64,000 nucleotides of DNA from Paenibacillus sp. FSL R10-2734 (GCF_037963865.1 NZ_CP150170.1:4960001-5024000); one strand, 5' to 3'. Shown: positions 6,734 to 15,565, counted from the first letter of the stretch. The notes: generated by a model from the sequence alone, not told the origin. Translations and numbers: made by a program.

Positions 6734-7789
6734 ATGCGCAGCGAAGATATAGCTAAGTTGGCCGGGGTTTCCAGAAGCACGGTATCCCGCGTGATCAACA
6801 ACTATTCCAACGTCCCTGAAGAGACCCGGGCCAAAGTGCTGCGGGTAATTGAGCAACATCAGTACGAACCGAACAGCTTTGCAAGGGCTTTAGCCGGTAA
6901 AAAGACCGATACGATCGGACTTTTCGCCATCAGTATGAACGAGAAGGAGAATGTCACACGAATTTATCAGAACAATTACTTTGCACCATTCGTTGATGCC
7001 GTAGTCGACACTTCGAATGCCCGCGGATGTTATGTACTGATTCATACGGTGTACTCTCCCGACGATTTTATCAAGGTAAAGCAAGCTTTTCTTCAAAAAC
7101 GGATTGACGGCGGTATAATCGTCGGCACTCAGAAGGATATTAATATCGTCCGAGAAATGGTAGGGCTCGACTCACCTCTCGTACTAATTGATTATGATAT
7201 CTCTGAGATTATGTCGGAGCATCTCGACCGCAATCATCTGGCCATTGTGAACTCCAAGGATTACGAGGGTACCACAGAAGCGATTGAATATTTGATCTCT
7301 CTAGGTCATCAAGAGATCGGTATCATCTGTGGGCAAATGAATACGTACTCTGGTCGAGAGCGTTATATGGCCTATGAAGATACGCTGAAAAAGCATGGTC
7401 TGTCTATGAATGAGAGATTTATCCTAAATGGTGATTTTCTGAAAGAGACTGCTTACGAAGAGGTTAAGAAGCTTCTTGCTTCTGGTGAACCTTTACCAAC
7501 AGCCTTCTTCTCATCCAACGATGACATGGCTTTATCAGCGATGGAAGCGTTCTCCGAGTATGGAATTAATGTCCCTGAGGATATCTCCATTGCCGGATTT
7601 GATGACATTCAGCTAGCATCCCGTATTCAGCCTAAGCTGACCTCTGTACGCTTGCCGATTTACGAAATGTCCAAGGCTGCAGTGGAAAAAGTAATCGAGC
7701 TGTGTGATTCACAGCAACCTACTTACAGTACGATCAGCTTTCCAGCTCGTTTAGTGGAGAGAGATTCCTGTCAACCGCCGAAGAAATAG
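6734..7789 (+). CDS. LacI-family transcriptional regulator of the cellobiose phosphorylase gene
   Basis: 351 aa. The N-terminal LacI HTH (residues about 3-23, IAKLAGVSRSTVSRVIN) is followed by the hinge helix NSFARALAG and a periplasmic-binding-protein-like effector domain (PTAFFSSNDDMALSAMEAF, ISIAGFDDIQLA). The start is ATG 6734, with GAGGGG just upstream; an earlier ATG at 6722 overlaps that site. It probably senses a cello-oligosaccharide or derived sugar (inference from the next gene). An identical operator core occurs before itself and the phosphorylase, and a cre site sits in its promoter. Confidence 0.93.
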   Translation: MRSEDIAKLAGVSRSTVSRVINNYSNVPEETRAKVLRVIEQHQYEPNSFARALAGKKTDTIGLFAISMNEKENVTRIYQNNYFAPFVDAVVDTSNARGCYVLIHTVYSPDDFIKVKQAFLQKRIDGGIIVGTQKDINIVREMVGLDSPLVLIDYDISEIMSEHLDRNHLAIVNSKDYEGTTEAIEYLISLGHQEIGIICGQMNTYSGRERYMAYEDTLKKHGLSMNERFILNGDFLKETAYEEVKKLLASGEPLPTAFFSSNDDMALSAMEAFSEYGINVPEDISIAGFDDIQLASRIQPKLTSVRLPIYEMSKAAVEKVIELCDSQQPTYSTISFPARLVERDSCQPPKK

Positions 7790-7903
7790 TTTAACAACAT
7801 TCCTTCACTGAAGAAATCTACATATTTTTCTGTGAAGCTGCTATGATTCGGTATCGAAACTACTGCTTTAGTTGTCTTGCTTGAAAACATTGAGAAAAAT
7901 CCC

Positions 7904-7923
7904 TTCCCTCGAGGGAATTTTTT
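7904..7923 (+). terminator. Terminator-like hairpin between lacI-type gene and phosphorylase
   Basis: TTCCCTC/GAGGGAA is a perfect 14-base palindrome followed by six T's. It probably ends the lacI transcript. It lies only 7 nt before the phosphorylase operator, leaving little room for a separate promoter. Confidence 0.65.
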
Positions 7924-7930
7924 CTGAAAC

Positions 7931-7950
7931 TTATAAACGCGCGTTCACAA
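7931..7950 (+). promoter_or_regulatory. LacI-type operator in the cellobiose phosphorylase leader
   Basis: TTATAAACGC/GCGTTCACAA matches the perfect operator at 6701-6720 in the core TATAAACGCGCGTT with a degenerate right arm. It ends 2 nt before the ribosome binding site region of the phosphorylase gene. Confidence 0.75.
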
Positions 7951-7970
7951 TCGAAAGGAGACTTTCTCAC

Positions 7971-10406
7971 ATGAAATTCGGAACCTTTGACGACACTCGT
8001 AAAGAGTATGTAATTAACACACCTAAAACACCTTACCCTTGGATTAACTATCTTGGTAACGAGCAATTTTTCGGACTAATTTCTAATACAGCTGGTGGTT
8101 ACACCTTCTATAGAGACGCTCGTCTCAGAAGATTGACCCGCTACCGTTATAACAATATCCCACTGGATACTGGCGGCCGCTACTACTATCTTTATGATGA
8201 TGGTGATTTCTGGACCCCAGGCTGGATGCCAGTAAAACGTGATCTGGACTTCTACGAATGCCGTCACGGTCTTGGCTACACTTCTATTACTGGCGAACGC
8301 AATGGTATCTCTGTAAATCAACTAGCATTTGTACCTATGGGACACAATGCTGAAGTACATCGCCTTAAAGTGAAGAACACTAGCTCCGCTAAGAAATCCG
8401 TGAAACTGTTCTCTTTTGCAGAGTTCTGTCTGTGGAATGCACAAGATGATATGACTAACTTCCAACGCAATCTCAGCTGTGGTGAGGTTGAAGTCAAAGA
8501 ATCCGTTATTTATCACAAAACAGAATATCGTGAGCGCAGAAATCACTACGCTTTCTACTCTGTGAATAAAGCAATTGCTGGTTTTGATACTGACCGTGAG
8601 TCTTTCGTAGGCATGTACAATGGTCTGGAAAGCCCGCAAGCTGTAGTTGCTGGTGAACCTACTAACTCCGTAGCTAGCGGCTGGTCCCCTATCGGATCGC
8701 ACGCACTGAACATTACACTTGAACCAGGCGAAGAGCAAAGCTTTATCTTCGTACTTGGATACATCGAGAACCCTGAAGAAGACAAATGGGAATCTCCGAA
8801 CGTAATCAACAAAAAACCAGCCGAAGCATTGATTGAGCAATTTGCTACAGACGCTCAAGTAGATGCTGCACTTGCTGCACTTGCTGCTCACTGGGATAAC
8901 CTGTTGTCAAAATATCAAATCCAAAGTGGCGACGAGAAACTAGATCGCATGGTTAACATCTGGAATCCATATCAATGTATGGTTACCTTCAACATGTCCC
9001 GTTCCGCTTCTTATTTTGAATCCGGTATCGGCCGTGGTATGGGCTTCCGTGATTCCAACCAAGACTTGCTCGGATTCGTTCACCAAATCCCTGAGCGTGC
9101 TAAAGAACGTATTCTTGATATCGCTGCTACACAATTTGAAGATGGTAGTGCCTATCACCAATACCAACCACTCACCAAAAAAGGTAACAATGAAGTCGGC
9201 ACCGGCTTTAACGATGATCCGCTTTGGTTGATCCTGGGTACGTCTGCTTACATCAAAGAAACTGGCGATACTTCGATTCTCGATGAGCAGGTTCCTTTTG
9301 ATAGCAATCCGGATAACACCGCTACTCTGTTCGAGCACTTGAAACGCTCCTTCGAGCATGTAACTAACAATCTCGGACCTCACGGCTTGCCACTAATCGG
9401 TCGCGCAGACTGGAATGACTGCTTGAACTTGAACTGCTTCTCTACAGAGCCAGGTGAATCTTTCCAAACGACTGCCAACATTGAAGGTCGCGTAGCTGAA
9501 TCCGTATTTATCGCGGGTCTGTTCGTCTTCGTTGGTCCTGACTACGCTGAAATTTGCCGTATGCGCGGACTTGACGATGTAGCTGTAGATGCTGAAGCTA
9601 AGATCGACAACATGCGTGATATCACACTTACCCACGGCTTCGACGGCGACTGGTTCTTGCGTGCTTATGATCACTATGGCGACAAAGTCGGCTCCAAAGA
9701 AAACGAAGAAGGTAAAATCTTCATCGAGCCACAAGGCATCTGCGTAATGGCTGGTATCGGTGTGGAAAATGGTCAAGCGGAAAAAGCTCTGATTTCGGTA
9801 AAAGAGCATTTGGATACGGATTACGGTATCGTGCTGCAACAGCCACCTTACTCCAAGTACTATCTGAACCTGGGTGAAATTTCCACGTACCCTCCGGGCT
9901 ACAAAGAAAATGCTGGTATTTTCTGCCACAATAACCCTTGGATCATGATCGCTGAAACTGTTCTTGGACATGGCGACAGAGCGTTTGAAATCTATAAGAA
10001 GATCGCTCCTGCTTATCTTGAGGACATCAGTGAGGTTCACCGTACTGAGCCTTATGTATACTCACAAATGATCGCCGGTAAAGACGCTGTTCGTCACGGA
10101 GAAGCTAAAAACTCATGGTTGACTGGTACTGCTGCTTGGAACTATGTAGCGATTACACAATCAATCCTTGGTATTCAAGCGGACTTTGCCGGTCTGAAGA
10201 TCGAACCTTGTATTCCTGCAGAGTGGAATAGCTTCGAAATTACACGTGTCTTCCGTGGAGATACTTATGTGATTCAAATTAAGAACCCGAACCATGTATC
10301 CAAAGGTGTAGCTAGTCTTACCTTGGATGGCGCAGCTGTAGAAGGTAACATCATCACTCCTGTCGGAGATGGCGCTGTGCATCAAGTGGTTGTAGTACTG
10401 GGCTAA
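7971..10406 (+). CDS. cbp: Cellobiose phosphorylase (GH94)
   Basis: 811 aa, matching the roughly 810-820 aa of characterised enzymes. It phosphorolyses cellobiose to glucose 1-phosphate and glucose in the cytoplasm (EC 2.4.1.20). Recognition features: N-terminal MKFGTFDD..REYVI..PKTPYPWINYLG, beta-sandwich domain to about residue 270, then an (alpha/alpha)6 barrel with RADWNDCLN, whose Asp480 corresponds to the catalytic acid (Asp490 in Cellvibrio gilvus). The ATG at 7971 has GAAAGGAG 9 nt upstream; longer in-frame extensions would run through the operator. Controlled by the upstream LacI regulator and possibly CcpA. No sugar transporter is adjacent. Confidence 0.95.
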   Translation: MKFGTFDDTRKEYVINTPKTPYPWINYLGNEQFFGLISNTAGGYTFYRDARLRRLTRYRYNNIPLDTGGRYYYLYDDGDFWTPGWMPVKRDLDFYECRHGLGYTSITGERNGISVNQLAFVPMGHNAEVHRLKVKNTSSAKKSVKLFSFAEFCLWNAQDDMTNFQRNLSCGEVEVKESVIYHKTEYRERRNHYAFYSVNKAIAGFDTDRESFVGMYNGLESPQAVVAGEPTNSVASGWSPIGSHALNITLEPGEEQSFIFVLGYIENPEEDKWESPNVINKKPAEALIEQFATDAQVDAALAALAAHWDNLLSKYQIQSGDEKLDRMVNIWNPYQCMVTFNMSRSASYFESGIGRGMGFRDSNQDLLGFVHQIPERAKERILDIAATQFEDGSAYHQYQPLTKKGNNEVGTGFNDDPLWLILGTSAYIKETGDTSILDEQVPFDSNPDNTATLFEHLKRSFEHVTNNLGPHGLPLIGRADWNDCLNLNCFSTEPGESFQTTANIEGRVAESVFIAGLFVFVGPDYAEICRMRGLDDVAVDAEAKIDNMRDITLTHGFDGDWFLRAYDHYGDKVGSKENEEGKIFIEPQGICVMAGIGVENGQAEKALISVKEHLDTDYGIVLQQPPYSKYYLNLGEISTYPPGYKENAGIFCHNNPWIMIAETVLGHGDRAFEIYKKIAPAYLEDISEVHRTEPYVYSQMIAGKDAVRHGEAKNSWLTGTAAWNYVAITQSILGIQADFAGLKIEPCIPAEWNSFEITRVFRGDTYVIQIKNPNHVSKGVASLTLDGAAVEGNIITPVGDGAVHQVVVVLG

Positions 10407-10410
10407 TACA

Positions 10411-10453
10411 AAAAAAATCAGATCAACCGTTCGTTGAACGATTAATCTGATCT
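10411..10453 (-). terminator. Terminator of the 102-aa minus-strand gene
   Basis: Outer stem AGATCA/TGATCT and inner stem CGTTC/GAACG, followed on the minus strand by seven T's. It is placed back-to-back with the plus-strand terminator of the phosphorylase gene. Confidence 0.6.
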
Positions 10454-10465
10454 AAGATTTATAGT

Positions 10466-10502
10466 AGATGACTCCTGAATTCTTCAGGGGTCATCTTTTT
10501 TT
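10466..10502 (+). terminator. Intrinsic terminator of the cellobiose phosphorylase gene
   Basis: GATGACTCCTGAA pairs with TTCAGGGGTCATC (one wobble), then TTTTTTT. It overlaps the stop codon of the convergent gene. Confidence 0.85.
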
Positions 10503-10809
10503 ACCCTTCCACAACATCTGCTCTTAAATAACTCGCAACCTCAAGCATTCTCGGAATCACAGCTTCATTGCTGCCAGAAACGTAAATATCGCCTTGATAA
10601 TACCTAAATGGGATCTTAGTATCGCCATAGCTCCACATAAAGAAATCTCCATCAATGGACATCGTAGTGGCGCCTACTACTGTAAATACAGATGTATAGG
10701 AGAAATCAGGTTTGGACGCGAAATATTCCTTACACTCTTCTAAAGATATGGATTGTGCTGAATCTCCATCATTCTGCATAGCTCTTGTAATTCGATAACG
10801 TTTGCTCAT
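10501..10809 (-). CDS. Conserved-looking small protein of unknown function
   Basis: 102 aa, soluble, no signal peptide or membrane segment. The sequence suggests a compact beta-rich fold (FMWSYGDTKIPFRYYQGDIYVSG). The start has GGAGG 7 nt upstream. No family is recognised. Monocistronic and convergent with the phosphorylase gene; terminators on both strands lie in the junction. Confidence 0.6.
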   Translation of the reverse strand: MSKRYRITRAMQNDGDSAQSISLEECKEYFASKPDFSYTSVFTVVGATTMSIDGDFFMWSYGDTKIPFRYYQGDIYVSGSNEAVIPRMLEVASYLRADVVEG

Positions 10810-10829
10810 TGTGATGCCTCCAATATTTT

Positions 10830-11370
10830 CTGTAAAAAGTCAATTACCTTGTCCCGATCAAATATAGCATATAATGAAGCGTAAATCCCAGCAATCCTAA
10901 ACCTTAAAGTTGTTAATGTGTTAACGGCAAAGGAGTTATCTCATAAGAGGATATTACCCACGAATAAAGTAATCTCAGTTGCTCAAATACTCGCTATATC
11001 GAAAAAACCTGCACAAGAACATTTTTCTAAGATGGAAAGGTTGCTAAAATACTGATGCCTGCAAATCTGCAGTTATTTGTGATTCAAAAGTAGCCTTCAA
11101 CCCATAAGCATGGAAAAACCTGCACATTTTCAGGTTTTGGACTTTCTAAAGATGATATCGGTTTAAAAAACTGTACTTTTGCAGGTTTCCTCTGGTTTGG
11201 TGAATGGCGTATGGAATGGTGGTACGAGAATTCAAGCGTAAAAATGAGTGCGTAAGAATAGAGCTTATGAATCAGAGAGTAAAAACGTAAAAATCAGAGC
11301 GTAAGAATAGATAGAAGTATGGTTGGACTAAGTCGTAGGGGGCGACGAGCGTCATCGTACATTTTAGACG
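10830..11370. repeat. Non-coding region with degenerate short repeats
   Basis: No convincing gene. Variants of AACCTGCAC..TTTTCAGGTTT recur at about 11005-11030, 11057-11073, 11117-11137 and 11167-11189, several with self-complementary CCTGCA..TGCAGG ends. Separately, CGTAAAAAT(G/C)AG(T/A)G.CGTAAGAATAG occurs twice (about 11237-11260 and 11286-11310). These look like decayed intergenic repeat elements. Confidence 0.45.
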
Positions 11371-11405
11371 AAAAAAAAGGACAGGCTGTAAAATACAGCT
11401 GCCCC
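11371..11405 (-). terminator. Intrinsic terminator of the GH127 gene
   Basis: On the minus strand GGGGCAGCTGT, short T-rich loop, ACAGCCTGTCC, then eight T's. It lies 58 nt beyond the GH127 stop codon. Confidence 0.7.
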
Positions 11406-11462
11406 GATCGGTGGATACTGCAAAACAGTAACCAGTCCCGATATCTTTGCCTGTTCTATAAC

Positions 11463-13433
11463 TTACATACTGCCTTCAGGAATCCATACCTTCATCTCTC
11501 CACTGCCACGATTGCCCCACAAGTAATACGGAACAGCTTTGACCTTAACAGGTTGTAGGGGTGCTTTCTTTCTGTTGTAAAGTCCACCGCTCCAGCCTTC
11601 TTGATCTACACGCAGCCCATCTGCCTCGACAACAACAGCGCCACCGAGCAAAGTCTCATCAAATACCGCAGTGAATTCACTATCTTCCCTTAAAGAAATG
11701 GAGCTTAGCGGTTCACCGTTATCAACACTTTCAAGGCAATATACAAGGGGTCCACGCTGAATCGTTACTTTTTGAGCATCTGCACGTAAATTTGGATGTG
11801 CGTAAATGCGATGTGTCTCCATAGGGTCATTCACTTCGATTACGTCTCCTGCTTTCCACATTCTACGGATAACGAGGTACCCCTGCTCCATGTTCTCAGC
11901 AGTATTCAAGGCTTGACCATTGACTCTGATTTCAATTCCCTGACTCCAAGCGGGTATGCGCAGTGCAATTCCGAACTCTGCTGCTACTGCGGGATTAATC
12001 TTCATTGAGACTGTGCCTTCCCACGGATAGTTACTTTCTTGCTGAATCACGACATCAGTACCACCAAACTTGGTGTTCAACTCGCTGCCAATATACAAAT
12101 TCGTGTAGAGTGTATCGCCATGAACCGTGTAAATATATTGATTGAGCGAAGTTAATAGGCGTGCCACATTCGGAGGACAGCAGGCGCAGCCAAACCAGCC
12201 TTGACGTTCAGACTTCACATGACGTCTATCCGGGTTGCAGCTGCACGCTTGAGGCCATACTTCCAGTGGATTAACATAGAAGTAGTGCTTACCATCCTGC
12301 GCCATCGAGCCCAGCACATTGTTATAAAGTGCCCGCTCCATGACATCGGCATAACGTGCATCCGGCGATATTCTCAGCATACGATGGGCAAAAAAGATCA
12401 GCCCAATAGATGCACAAGTCTCTGCGTACACCGAATCGTTAGGCAAATCATAGTCGAAGGTGAATGCCTCCCCTCGATGCGTAGATCCGATCCCTCCTGT
12501 AATGTACATTTGCTTGTTAGTCATGTTATTCCACAGTCTCTCGCATGCTTCACGCAGTGTGTCATCACCCGTAATTGCAGCTAAATCAGCCATAGCTGTG
12601 TACATATAAACAGCGCGTACCGAATGTCCTACAGCCACATCCTGCTCTCTTACCGGAAGATGACTTTGATAATATTTCAAATCTAAATTTTCCTTCTGTC
12701 CTGTGAAAAAATTGATACTCCCCAGACCATCCCACTGTTCCTTTAAGAAATTTGGCTGTTGGCCTCTCTCGTTAATAAAAAAGCTGCTGAGCTGCAAATA
12801 TCGTTCCTCACCTGTGAGGCGATACAGCTTAACGAGCGCGAGTTCAATCTCCTGATGTCCATCATATCCCCGCATTTTGCCTTCTTCCGGTCCAAACACA
12901 GAATCGATATGATCAATCATTCGGCACATGATATCGAGCAGTTTTCTTTTACCGGTAGCTTCATAGTAAGAGACGGCAGCCTCAATGAAATGCCCAGCAC
13001 AGTATAGCTCGTGACAATCGTTCAGATTGGTCCAGCGTTTTCTGGGCTCTTTTATCGTAAAATAAGTATTTAAATATCCATCTTCCTGCTGCGCCTCGCC
13101 AACTAGATCAATGACTTCATCTGCTTGACGCTCTAGCTCAGGATCACGTTTGATGCTTAAGGAATAACCGACGGCCTCCAGCCACTTGGCTACATCACTA
13201 TCTTGAAACACCCAGCCGTAAAATTCACCTGTCTTCCGGCCTGCAGCAATCTCAAAGTTAGCGATGGCGTGACTTGGTTCAGCTCCCGGTGCTCTATCAT
13301 GCAATGCCTCATATTGATACGGGATTACAACATCCTGTACCAGCTTTATATAACCTCCCCAGAAATCATCCTTAATGCTAACAGTTTGATCTTTTGCAAC
13401 TCGCCCATCCTGCATAGTTTTGTTCATCATCAT
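11463..13433 (-). CDS. GH127 family glycosidase, probable beta-L-arabinofuranosidase
   Basis: 656 aa, the family length. Active-site residues line up with HypBA1 of Bifidobacterium longum: acid/base Glu322 (HRGEAF), zinc ligands Glu338 and Cys340 (YAETCASIG), and the Cys418-Cys419 pair in CACCPPN (Cys417/418 in HypBA1, the first being the nucleophile). The enzyme removes beta-L-arabinofuranose from plant glycans or glycoproteins. No signal peptide, so it acts in the cytoplasm on imported oligosaccharides. Three ATGs follow AGAGGGG; the exact start is uncertain by 6 nt. It is divergent from an AraC regulator 162 nt away, the likely controller. Confidence 0.93.
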   Translation of the reverse strand: MMMNKTMQDGRVAKDQTVSIKDDFWGGYIKLVQDVVIPYQYEALHDRAPGAEPSHAIANFEIAAGRKTGEFYGWVFQDSDVAKWLEAVGYSLSIKRDPELERQADEVIDLVGEAQQEDGYLNTYFTIKEPRKRWTNLNDCHELYCAGHFIEAAVSYYEATGKRKLLDIMCRMIDHIDSVFGPEEGKMRGYDGHQEIELALVKLYRLTGEERYLQLSSFFINERGQQPNFLKEQWDGLGSINFFTGQKENLDLKYYQSHLPVREQDVAVGHSVRAVYMYTAMADLAAITGDDTLREACERLWNNMTNKQMYITGGIGSTHRGEAFTFDYDLPNDSVYAETCASIGLIFFAHRMLRISPDARYADVMERALYNNVLGSMAQDGKHYFYVNPLEVWPQACSCNPDRRHVKSERQGWFGCACCPPNVARLLTSLNQYIYTVHGDTLYTNLYIGSELNTKFGGTDVVIQQESNYPWEGTVSMKINPAVAAEFGIALRIPAWSQGIEIRVNGQALNTAENMEQGYLVIRRMWKAGDVIEVNDPMETHRIYAHPNLRADAQKVTIQRGPLVYCLESVDNGEPLSSISLREDSEFTAVFDETLLGGAVVVEADGLRVDQEGWSGGLYNRKKAPLQPVKVKAVPYYLWGNRGSGEMKVWIPEGSM

Positions 13434-13595
13434 CTTCCCCTCTGCCTTATTTCATACTCGCTAAATACAATTATAGAGGGTAGAATAGATAAAAAATACG
13501 ATCAGAAACAACCCCTTTTTTGTACTATTTCACACTCCAACATCGAAGAATAATTCAAGTTTGAACTAACATGGAAAGGAGCGGTAAATTACACA

Positions 13596-14462
13596 ATGGG
13601 TCCTTCATTTATACATTTCGCTGCGCCGCCATTTCCTTATTTTCTAGAATGCAATCGCACGGTTTATCAACCCGGAGAGCAACATCCGAATAGAAGGCAT
13701 ATCGGGATATTTGATCTAATTATCGTGGAACAAGGATGTCTATTTATCGGTGAAGAGCATAATCAATGGGAGGTTTCAGCTGGTCATACACTGCTCTTAC
13801 TACCTGATCGCTATCATTATTCCGTTAAGCCATGCGAAGAGACTACTTCATTCATATGGATTCATTTTCATACCCTCGCAGATTGGTCTAGCTCTGAGGC
13901 TGAACCCGTGTATATCAACCGTGAAACACATTTTCGGCAGTTTCTTACTCATCCGTATACCATTCGAGTACCGCAGTTCGGCCCCCTCCCTGACCCTTTT
14001 GAACGGAGTGGACAAGCCGAAATGTTGTTACAGCTGTCCGCTGGGCGGCGTTCCAGCGCGGTATGGCAGCAGCAACGGATATTTGAAGAAATGCTGCGGA
14101 TGATGGACCTAGCACAGCATGATACTTCAGAAAGTCACGCGGTGGAAATCGCTGAGCAGACGGAGACTTATATCCGCAATCATTATGCGGAACCTCTCTC
14201 CAACGCCTCTCTCGCAGACGCGCTGCATTTCCACTATAACTACCTTGCTCGTTGTATGAAACGGGTATATGGACTGACTCCGATGGAGTATTTGACGGAT
14301 TACCGTTTGGAACAGGCCAAGCTACTGCTGCTTAAGACAGAGCTCTCTATAGCCGGGGTCGCAGAACGTACCGGTTTCGAGAGCACTGCCTACTTCTCGC
14401 GTAGATTTGCTCAGCAGATTGGAATCTCTCCGCTTCGCTTCCGCAAGCGGTATTCTCGTTAA
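13596..14462 (+). CDS. AraC-family transcriptional regulator beside GH127
   Basis: 288 aa. N-terminal cupin-type sugar-sensing domain (about 20-110, with QGCLFIGEEHNQWEV and GHTLLLLPDRYHY), then paired AraC HTH motifs over the last 100 residues (LADALHFHYNYLARCMKR; IAGVAERTGFESTAYFSRRFAQ). AraC proteins of this layout activate neighbouring carbohydrate genes in response to the sugar. It is divergent from the GH127 gene, so the 162-bp gap should hold its binding sites. ATG 13596 is used; AAAGGAG lies 14 nt upstream. Confidence 0.88.
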   Translation: MGPSFIHFAAPPFPYFLECNRTVYQPGEQHPNRRHIGIFDLIIVEQGCLFIGEEHNQWEVSAGHTLLLLPDRYHYSVKPCEETTSFIWIHFHTLADWSSSEAEPVYINRETHFRQFLTHPYTIRVPQFGPLPDPFERSGQAEMLLQLSAGRRSSAVWQQQRIFEEMLRMMDLAQHDTSESHAVEIAEQTETYIRNHYAEPLSNASLADALHFHYNYLARCMKRVYGLTPMEYLTDYRLEQAKLLLLKTELSIAGVAERTGFESTAYFSRRFAQQIGISPLRFRKRYSR

Positions 14463-14512
14463 AAACGCAAGCAGCACGCCTCCGATGATTGGAGACGTGC
14501 TGTTTGCGTTTA
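14462..14512 (+). terminator. Strong terminator after the AraC gene
   Basis: AAACGCAAGCAGCACGCCTCC, loop GATGATT, then GGAG-ACGTGCTG-TTGCGTTT: about a 19-bp near-perfect stem directly after the stop codon. Confidence 0.85.
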
Positions 14513-14514
14513 TG

Positions 14515-14862
14515 AGATGCGTCGTTAATTTGTATGGTCTATGGAAATTAGACACAAGCAGCTCCCCTGGTTCGAAGAAACCTGAATTCACTGATGTGAT
14601 TGGACAAGACTCCGATTGCTCATCATTACATTTCTTGTGGTTCCTCCTACGCACTCATTCACTCTCCTTCACACTCCTTGCTCCTTGCTCCTTTCTCCAT
14701 ACAGTAACTTTCCTTTCTGGACTTGCTCGTGCTTACCTAAAGAATCTCGGTGAGCACGCTACTTGATCCTCCCAATGCAAAAGTAGCTTGTTTAAAATGC
14801 AATCCACTACGAAGGTGCGATGAGTTGGCTAAGGGGATACGGACGGGCGCTACTTAAAGGAT
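14515..14862. other. Intergenic, no gene recognised
   Basis: Frames on both strands are open in places but lack ribosome binding sites and family features. A pyrimidine-rich run (CTCCTTGCTCCTTGCTCC) sits near 14675-14697. I see no RNA gene or promoter I can defend. Confidence 0.4.
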
Positions 14863-14910
14863 GGTTTAGTTGGTTTGGTGTAGTTGGTGTAGTTGGTTTG
14901 GTGTAGTTGG
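14863..14910 (+). repeat. Short GT-rich tandem repeat
   Basis: TTGGTTTGGTGTAG and TTGGTGTAG units repeat about four times across 48 bp, all G/T with A. Low-complexity; it directly precedes the 221-bp tandem array. Confidence 0.7.
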
Positions 14911-14920
14911 CGAGAGTACT

Positions 14921-15565
14921 TGTTGTCTAATGTACGTTCCGGACCCTATTGCTGCTATTTTCGATTTTCGGCCTATTTTGCACCAGGTTCGGACTGTATA
15001 GCTCTTATTGCACATGATTTGCTCGATAATAGGCTACATTTATGCGAATAGCTGCAACTGTGTCCGATTGCTCGATAAAACACCCCAAATCTCACAAATA
15101 AGGGCTCCTGTGTCCGCATGATCTCTGTGCAGCTACTTACTTGTTGTCTAATGAGCGTTCCGGACCCTATTGCTGCTATTTTCGATTTTCAGCCCATTTT
15201 GCGCCAGTTTCGGACTGTATAGCTCTTATTGCACATGATTTGCTCGATAATAGGCTACATTTATGCGAATAGCAGCAACTGTGTCCGATTGCTCGATAAA
15301 ACACCCCAAATCTCACAAATAAGGGCTCCTGTGTCCGCATGATCTCTGTGCAGCTACTTACTTGTTATCTAATGAGCGTTTCGGACCCTATTGCTGCTAT
15401 TTTCGATTTCCTGCCCATTTTGTGCCAGTTTCGGACTGTGTAGCTCTTATTGCACATGATTTGCTCGATATTAGGCTACATTTATGCGAATAGCTGCAAC
15501 TGTGTCCGATATCTCGATAAAACACCCCAAATCTTCGAAATAAGAGCTCCTGTGTCCGCATGATG
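14921..15565 (+). repeat. Three tandem copies of a 221-bp intergenic repeat
   Basis: Copies begin at 14921, 15142 and 15363 (period exactly 221 bp); the third stops at about 15565 after the shared TGTGTCCGCATGAT. They differ at scattered positions (for example TGTTGTCTAATGTACG versus TGTTGTCTAATGAGCG and TGTTATCTAATGAGCG). Each unit carries several TCCG/CGGA motifs, a CTCGATAA motif twice and AATAGC-GCAACTGTGTCCG. No long open frame spans the unit. Pieces recur in reverse complement near 45.1 kb and directly near 58.6 kb, so this is a local amplification of a dispersed element. Confidence 0.92.

Noticed and set aside
7860..10385. Several long frames on both strands overlapping cellobiose phosphorylase
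   Set aside because: The phosphorylase frame has family motifs end to end; the others are antisense or shifted shadows without ribosome binding sites.
11319..11558. 79-codon frame near the GH127 3' end
   Set aside because: Runs through the GH127 terminator and into its coding sequence on the other strand; no start signal.
14407..14766. 119-codon frame after the AraC gene
   Set aside because: It overlaps the AraC 3' end and its terminator, has no ribosome binding site and low-complexity content.
14921..15565. CRISPR array
   Set aside because: The period is 221 bp with near-identical full-length units and no short repeat/unique spacer pattern; no cas genes nearby.
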